Shown here one piece after another: positions 60,195 through 64,000 of a DNA stretch of 64,000 nucleotides. The notes beneath the pieces are model-generated. The model was not told the DNA's origin, made no database searches, and saw nothing but the letters and a program-made list of their open reading frames with translations. A program made the position numbers and the translations under genes. The stretch's first letter is position 1, and every line of letters starts with the position of its first letter. The DNA is taken from NCBI RefSeq assembly GCF_009765705.1, contig NZ_LMUX01000021.1, positions 1,625,953 through 1,689,952 of the forward strand, in the 5' to 3' direction. The DNA comes from Burkholderia sp. L27(2015) (lineage in GTDB: Bacteria; Pseudomonadota; Gammaproteobacteria; Burkholderiales; Burkholderiaceae).

Positions 60195-60776
60195 ATGTTG
60201 CAGAAACTTGACTCCAAAACTACGGCACTCGTTCTGATCGACCTCCAACAGGGCATCCTTGGTTTTGGGAAGGCCCCTCGCAGCGCCGAGTCCGTGCTGA
60301 CGGCCTCAGCGAAGCTCGCGAAGCGCTTTCGGGAACTCGGTGCGCCAGTCGCGCTGGTGCGCGTAGGCTGGAGCGACGATTTCGGCGACGCGCTGAAGCA
60401 ACCCGTCGACCAGCCCGCGGCGCTTCCTGCCGGCGGACTTCCGTCGACGTGGTGGGACTTCCCCGAAGCGCTCGAAGCCGCCGAGCATGATCTCAAGATC
60501 ACGAAGCGGCAGTGGAACGCATTTCACGGCACGGAACTCGATCTGCAATTGCGTCGCCGTGGCATCAAGACCATTGTGCTCGGCGGAATTTCGACGAATA
60601 TCGGTGTGGAGTCGACGGCGCGAGCTGCCTATGAACTTGGCTACACACTCGTGCTCGCCGAGGATGCAATGAGTTGCGCCACGGCTGAGCATCATCACGC
60701 GTCGGTTAATTACATTTTTCCGAGACTCGGCCTGGTGCGTCAGTCCGAGGAGGTGATCCAGGCACTCGCGGACTGA
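60195..60776 (+). CDS. Isochorismatase-family hydrolase
   Basis: 193 residues. [20 protein letters not shown] carries the catalytic Asp; [20 protein letters not shown] carries the Lys; and [20 protein letters not shown] then [11 protein letters not shown] is the site region. In the Cys position the residue is Gly (T-N-I-G-V), as in isochorismatases proper (PhzD and relatives lack Cys) rather than nicotinamidases. The sequence is close to the YcaC-like set common in Burkholderiaceae. It is cytoplasmic, divergent from tetR and presumably repressed by it; the substrate is unknown. Confidence 0.88.
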   Translation: MLQKLDSKTTALVLIDLQQGILGFGKAPRSAESVLTASAKLAKRFRELGAPVALVRVGWSDDFGDALKQPVDQPAALPAGGLPSTWWDFPEALEAAEHDLKITKRQWNAFHGTELDLQLRRRGIKTIVLGGISTNIGVESTARAAYELGYTLVLAEDAMSCATAEHHHASVNYIFPRLGLVRQSEEVIQALAD

Positions 60777-60966
60777 CACTGGTCCACGAAGGGGCATGAG
60801 GGCCCGACTGCGCAGCCGCTGACAGGCCGGAAAGTGCGTCGGTCGGTACGCCTTTCACCTGGAACGACCGATCGGATCGAGTCAACTCGCGGATTTGTAC
60901 ATCGACCTGTCCGCACACGCGAGAGGGCGGCAGCAGAGTACGAAGATTCAGTGCAGGAGTTCCGGG

Positions 60967-62085
60967 ATGTCCCAATCAAGGTCCGACGAACAATCAGTTG
61001 ACCGTATAACCGACGCTTCGCCGACGCAAAAAAGTCGTTACGAGGTTGTCGGATCGGCCGTGTCGCGCATCGGGGCTGCTATCGATAGCAAGGCGCTTGT
61101 TCGCACGTTGACGGCCCTTTTCCCGTTAATCGTCCTCGCGCTGGTTTCCGGTCAGACAAAGTGGTTGCTCGTTTCGCTGGTGACGGTGTCGACCGCTATC
61201 GCAGTGGATCGCTCGCATCTCGCTCCGCTCGGGGTTATTTCCCACGGGATAACCATCGGAGCGGGCTTCTTGGTATTGATGGCCTCGCTTGCGTATCCAC
61301 CACTGTTTGTCATAGCCACTGCCCTAGTGGCAATGGGGTCGATTTTGGTGACCACACGGGGAAGCGAATTGCGCTCACTCGGTAGCTATACGTTCATTCC
61401 AGTGCTTTACCTCGCCTGCGAGAGCGCCGAAGGAGTAAGGCAGTCGGCACTCATTCATCGCGGGTTCGAGCTTCTTCCCTTCGTATTGACTGCTTTCTTG
61501 CCGGTTCTGCTGATTTCCTCGATCAATCATTACCGCGAATGCCGTCCAGAGGTTTCATATTTAGCGCACTTTGCGAAATGGTCGAAGCGTTCTGAGCGTG
61601 GCGATCGTGTTCCGTACGTCGAAACGACGATCGCAATAGCACTCGCCGTAGGCCTCGCAGCAGCGCTCGTGGAGTGGAGGCATATCGAGCACGAACAATG
61701 GATGATCTGGTCAGCGGCGAGCGTGGTGACGGGCAGTGCGGCGAGCGCCCGAGTCAAGTTCTGGAATCGTATCGCGGGGGCCATCGTAGGCGTACCGGCC
61801 GGTATCTTCGTTGGGTTGTTGGTCCCCCACGACTATTTCGTGCGAGACCTGGTTATCCTCGCTGCGTTGCTGACACTCGTCTGCATTCGGCCCTACGTTA
61901 TGGCATTCGGCACGCGTTGCGCCTGCGCCGCGATGGCATTCGTGGTTGCCGGGCAGTCGTGGACTTTCGCTAGCGAGCGTCTGATCAACGTAGCGGCCGG
62001 CAGTGCGACCGGTCTCTTAATTACGCTGGCTGTGCACGTTATCGCGAGGCGCATCGAATGCTCGCGCAAACCGGTCTCATTTTGA
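60967..62085 (+). CDS. FUSC-type/aromatic-acid-exporter-like membrane protein
   Basis: 372 residues in two hydrophobic sets: about 48-175 (ALVRTLTALFPLIVLALVSG; LAPLGVISHGITIGAGFLVL) and 235-360 (YVETTIAIALAVGLAAALVE; IAGAIVGVPAGIFVGLLVPH). About ten helices are present, with a basic cytoplasmic loop between the sets. This resembles the FUSC/DUF2955-type efflux modules without their large soluble domain. It probably exports aromatic or hydrophobic acids. ATG at 60967 follows AGGAG. It is monocistronic; an upstream in-frame extension from 60895 is not accepted. Confidence 0.78.
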   Translation: MSQSRSDEQSVDRITDASPTQKSRYEVVGSAVSRIGAAIDSKALVRTLTALFPLIVLALVSGQTKWLLVSLVTVSTAIAVDRSHLAPLGVISHGITIGAGFLVLMASLAYPPLFVIATALVAMGSILVTTRGSELRSLGSYTFIPVLYLACESAEGVRQSALIHRGFELLPFVLTAFLPVLLISSINHYRECRPEVSYLAHFAKWSKRSERGDRVPYVETTIAIALAVGLAAALVEWRHIEHEQWMIWSAASVVTGSAASARVKFWNRIAGAIVGVPAGIFVGLLVPHDYFVRDLVILAALLTLVCIRPYVMAFGTRCACAAMAFVVAGQSWTFASERLINVAAGSATGLLITLAVHVIARRIECSRKPVSF

Positions 62086-62157
62086 TGATCGGCAAGATTC
62101 CGGTCGCCCCTGTTGCGCAGCGGTCATTCGTAAGCGTCCGCCTTAGGCCACCTGGGG

Positions 62158-62565
62158 TCAGTCAATGCCCTTGGATCCAAGGGCTTGTACAAGTCGGCAG
62201 TGCGCGGCCGTCTGGCTACGACAAAGCGCAAGTTCACGGAGCGCTTTACGCATTCGTCGGAGATCACGAATCTTGCCTTCAATGTCCGTCAGATGCTCAA
62301 GCACCATCTCGTCCGCGCCCGCGCAGGGGTGCTCTGGATGGTCTGCCAGCTCCAGCAGCCTGCGAATTTCGTCCAACGTAAAGCCGAGTTCGCGGCCCCG
62401 GCGTACGAACGCCAGTCGCTGCACGGCAGCGGCGTTGTAACGCCTGTACCCATTATTGCCCCGCACCGGCGCGGGCAGCAGTTCTACTCGTTCGTAATAT
62501 CGGATTGTTTCGATGTTCACGCCAGACAGGCGGCTCAACATTCCAATGGGATAGGTGGCGTCCAT
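62158..62565 (-). CDS. MerR-family heavy-metal regulator (CadR/PbrR/ZntR group)
   Basis: 135 residues. The DNA-binding part is YPIGMLSRLSGVNIETIRYY, then ERVELLPAPVRGNNGYRRYN, then RGRELGFTLDEIRRLLEL. Cysteines are placed as in divalent-metal MerR sensors: the dimerisation-helix start HPCAGADEMV and the C-terminal LCRSQTAAHCRLVQAL. The C-terminal His-rich tail of CadR is absent. It is divergent from a CDF exporter, and the ACCCTGTAG/CTACAGGGT box beside it closely resembles CadR/PbrR operators. Cd(II), Pb(II) or Zn(II) is the likely signal. Confidence 0.88.
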   Translation of the reverse strand: MDATYPIGMLSRLSGVNIETIRYYERVELLPAPVRGNNGYRRYNAAAVQRLAFVRRGRELGFTLDEIRRLLELADHPEHPCAGADEMVLEHLTDIEGKIRDLRRMRKALRELALCRSQTAAHCRLVQALGSKGID

Positions 62566-62568
62566 TGC

Positions 62569-62604
62569 TTGACCCTGTAGTAGCTACAGGGTTCAGCATA
62601 TATC
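62569..62604 (+). promoter_or_regulatory. MerR-type (CadR/PbrR-like) promoter of the CDF gene
   Basis: TTGACC at 62569-62574 as -35 box overlaps the perfect dyad ACCCTGTAG (62572-62580), TAG, CTACAGGGT (62584-62592); a weak -10 (AGCATA at about 62595-62600) follows after about 20 bp. Such long-spacer promoters are activated when the metal-loaded MerR protein untwists the DNA. Confidence 0.7.
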
Positions 62605-62632
62605 TTTAACCAAACTTGTGTCGGAGCGGACC

Positions 62633-63295
62633 ATGGCTGGAGGCTGCTGTAATCACTGTGAAGATCAGACGGGTCAGCGTGACGGGCGATACCGGAAGAT
62701 TCTCTGGGTTGCCCTCGTGATCAACCTCTCCATGTTTGTCGTCGAGATCATGTCCGGTTTGCGCGGTGGTTCCGTGTCACTGTTGGCAGACTCATTAGAT
62801 TTTCTGGGCGATGCCGCGAACTACGGTATCAGTCTTCTCGTGATAGGTTTGAGCGTCACCGCGCGCGCTAACGCATCCCGGATCAAAGCGTTTTCGATGG
62901 CGGCATTTGGCGTTGGGGTGGTTAGTCTCTCGATCTGGAACCTCACCTCAAAAGTGGTGCCCAGCGTACCAACGATGGGTATCGTCGGTTCGAGTGCCTT
63001 GATCGCAAACGGTGTTGTTGCGCTGCTTCTGTTCACCTACCGGGACGGTGATAGCAACATGCGCAGCGTATGGCTTTGCACGCGCAATGATGTACTGGGG
63101 AATATTGCCGTCCTTCTGGCCGCGCTGGGTGTGTTCGGAACTGGAGCAGGATGGCCGGATTTGGCTGTCGCCGCAATCATGTCAATGCTCGCGTTAACCT
63201 CTGCCTCCAAAATCCTTCGTCAGGCAAAGGCAGAATCGAGGGCTGGCCTTCGGGGCTCGTCGGTCGAATCCGAGTCTGTTTTCCCTCGCGTTTAA
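62633..63295 (+). CDS. Cation diffusion facilitator (CDF) metal exporter, short form
   Basis: 220 residues with about six helices. The family metal site is seen in helix 2 (SVSLLADSLDFLGDAANYGI) and helix 5 (LCTRNDVLGNIAVLLAALGV). A Cys/His N-terminus (GGCCNHCEDQ) may also bind metal. There is no cytoplasmic C-terminal CDF domain, so it belongs to the short cation-transporter group. It exports Zn, Cd or similar ions by proton antiport, under the MerR-type regulator divergently transcribed. ATG at 62633 has GGAG 6 bases upstream; GTG at 62618 is the alternative. Confidence 0.9.
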   Translation: MAGGCCNHCEDQTGQRDGRYRKILWVALVINLSMFVVEIMSGLRGGSVSLLADSLDFLGDAANYGISLLVIGLSVTARANASRIKAFSMAAFGVGVVSLSIWNLTSKVVPSVPTMGIVGSSALIANGVVALLLFTYRDGDSNMRSVWLCTRNDVLGNIAVLLAALGVFGTGAGWPDLAVAAIMSMLALTSASKILRQAKAESRAGLRGSSVESESVFPRV

Positions 63296-63385
63296 AGCGT
63301 TATCTGCGCGGTAGGGGTTCAATAAACGCGTAGGCGGGATCTTGCCGGTCGGTTGGGGCGGATGCATCCAACCAATTGCAGACCG

Positions 63386-64000
63386 TCAGCCGTTCTGCGC
63401 TGGAGGAACGATTCTTTTGAGAAGCAGACCAAACGTCAGGCCCTGAACCAGGATGGAGAAGATCACGACGATATACGTGGTGGTGAGGATCAACTCGCGT
63501 TCGTGACCTGGAGCTAGCAGAAAAGCCAGCGCGATTGAAAGGGCGCCCCTCAGGCCACCCCATGTCAGCAGTGTGATGGTGCCTTTCGGAAACGATACAA
63601 TGAAACTCATGATCCCGATCGGGATCATGACGCGGATGCCGCGACCGATCAGTACGCAGGCAATACCGACCAATCCGAACGCGAGATAGGTTCCAGCCTC
63701 CTTGATCGCGAGAATTTCTAGCCCAATCAGCAGGAACAGCAAGCTGTTCAGAATCTCGTCGACCAGTTGCCAGAACGTCCCTAGATACTTTCGCGTCTGT
63801 TCGGACATCATCAGGTTTCGTTCGTTGTTGCCCAGGAACAGTCCGGCGACGACCACGGCAATCGGCCCTGACATATGAATCGCGTCGGCAAGCGCATACG
63901 AGCCCATGCATAGCGCGATGGAAAGCAGAACCTCGACCTGATAGTCGTCGATCTTGCGAAGCAGGCGAAACACAATCCAGCCAAGAAGCCAGCCGAGCGC
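63386..64000 (-). CDS. CPA1-type cation:proton antiporter, C-terminal part
   Basis: 205 codons are in the window; the gene continues past the right edge (the last bases read ALGWLLGWIVFRLLRKID at the 5' side). Hydrophobic helices alternate with GSYALADAIHMSGPIAVVVA then GLFLGNNER, the Na+/H+ exchanger core, and SLLFLLIGLEILAI and TWGGLRGALSIALAFLL, the conserved G-G-L-R-G motif of CPA1/NhaP. The C-terminal regulatory domain is short. It exchanges Na+ or K+ for protons. It is convergent with the CDF gene, separated by 90 bases. Confidence 0.9.
   Translation of the reverse strand, partial: ALGWLLGWIVFRLLRKIDDYQVEVLLSIALCMGSYALADAIHMSGPIAVVVAGLFLGNNERNLMMSEQTRKYLGTFWQLVDEILNSLLFLLIGLEILAIKEAGTYLAFGLVGIACVLIGRGIRVMIPIGIMSFIVSFPKGTITLLTWGGLRGALSIALAFLLAPGHERELILTTTYIVVIFSILVQGLTFGLLLKRIVPPAQNG

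Noticed and set aside
1..64000. tRNA, rRNA, IS transposase, integrase and CRISPR array
   Set aside because: None was recognised in the window; mobility is suggested only by gene remnants and mosaic structure.

Overview
The window looks like a piece of a Burkholderiaceae chromosome or megaplasmid (Paraburkholderia, Caballeronia or Burkholderia type). It is GC-rich, has many LysR, MocR, RpiR and Lrp regulators, a DUF4148 protein, a TAT-exported phospholipase C and several RND pumps, and almost all intergenic gaps are short. This assignment is inferred from gene content and style; no rRNA or tRNA gene was seen. The region is mosaic: complete operons alternate with clear gene remnants (AraC, crotonase, GNAT, sigma-54 activator, T6SS parts).

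Layout. 1-2.8 kb: GNAT fragment, an AhpD-like gene divergent from a MocR regulator, and a DUF3455 protein. 3.2-8.9 kb: a guanidine-I (ykkC-type) riboswitch with an overlapping intrinsic terminator, followed by a six-gene operon. The operon encodes an NMT1/SsuA-like binding protein, a membrane desaturase/hydroxylase with three histidine boxes, a lactonase-like MBL hydrolase, a protein of unknown function, an ABC permease and an ATPase. It lacks urea carboxylase, allophanate hydrolase and a guanidine exporter, so it is the best candidate here for an undescribed system: uptake and processing of guanidine or a substituted guanidine.

9.0-19.6 kb: a partial type VI secretion locus. tssK-tssL-tssE run leftward. 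Rightward come a natural tssB-tssC fusion, a vgrG cut off after its gp27-like part, a DUF2235 (Tle1-like) lipase gene joined out of frame to the 3' two-thirds of tssF, then tssG and tssJ. A small membrane-protein gene follows, and then a degenerate second copy of the tssJ tail. TssM, TssA, Hcp and ClpV are absent from the window. 20.2-28.8 kb: copper resistance. cueR faces a 19-bp-spacer promoter, then three small secreted or Met/Cys/His-rich proteins, then cusC-cusB-cusA-cusF. A 15-bp tandem repeat at the cusC/cusB junction supplies repeated Shine-Dalgarno plus ATG modules. 28.8-32.4 kb: a tightly overlapping leftward arsenic operon, arsR-arsI-arsC-acr3-MFS.

32.6-40.9 kb: RpiR regulator, phosphocholine-type phospholipase C, AraC remnant, NIPSNAP protein, PPOX flavoprotein, GNAT, AcuI-like reductase, two gene remnants, and a LysE exporter divergent from an Lrp regulator. 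41-44.2 kb: a TPR-glycosyltransferase and a TPR-sulfotransferase in one operon. 44.4-50.8 kb: a complete HAE-type RND pump in the order outer-membrane factor, adaptor, permease. 51-64 kb: crotonase, small membrane protein, LysR divergent from an AONS-like PLP enzyme plus tautomerase, NudC, beta-carbonic anhydrase, two isochorismatase-fold proteins that lack the usual cysteine (one with a TetR repressor and a palindromic operator), GFA protein, FUSC-type membrane protein, a CadR/PbrR-like MerR regulator divergent from a CDF metal exporter, and the 3' part of a CPA1 antiporter at the right edge.
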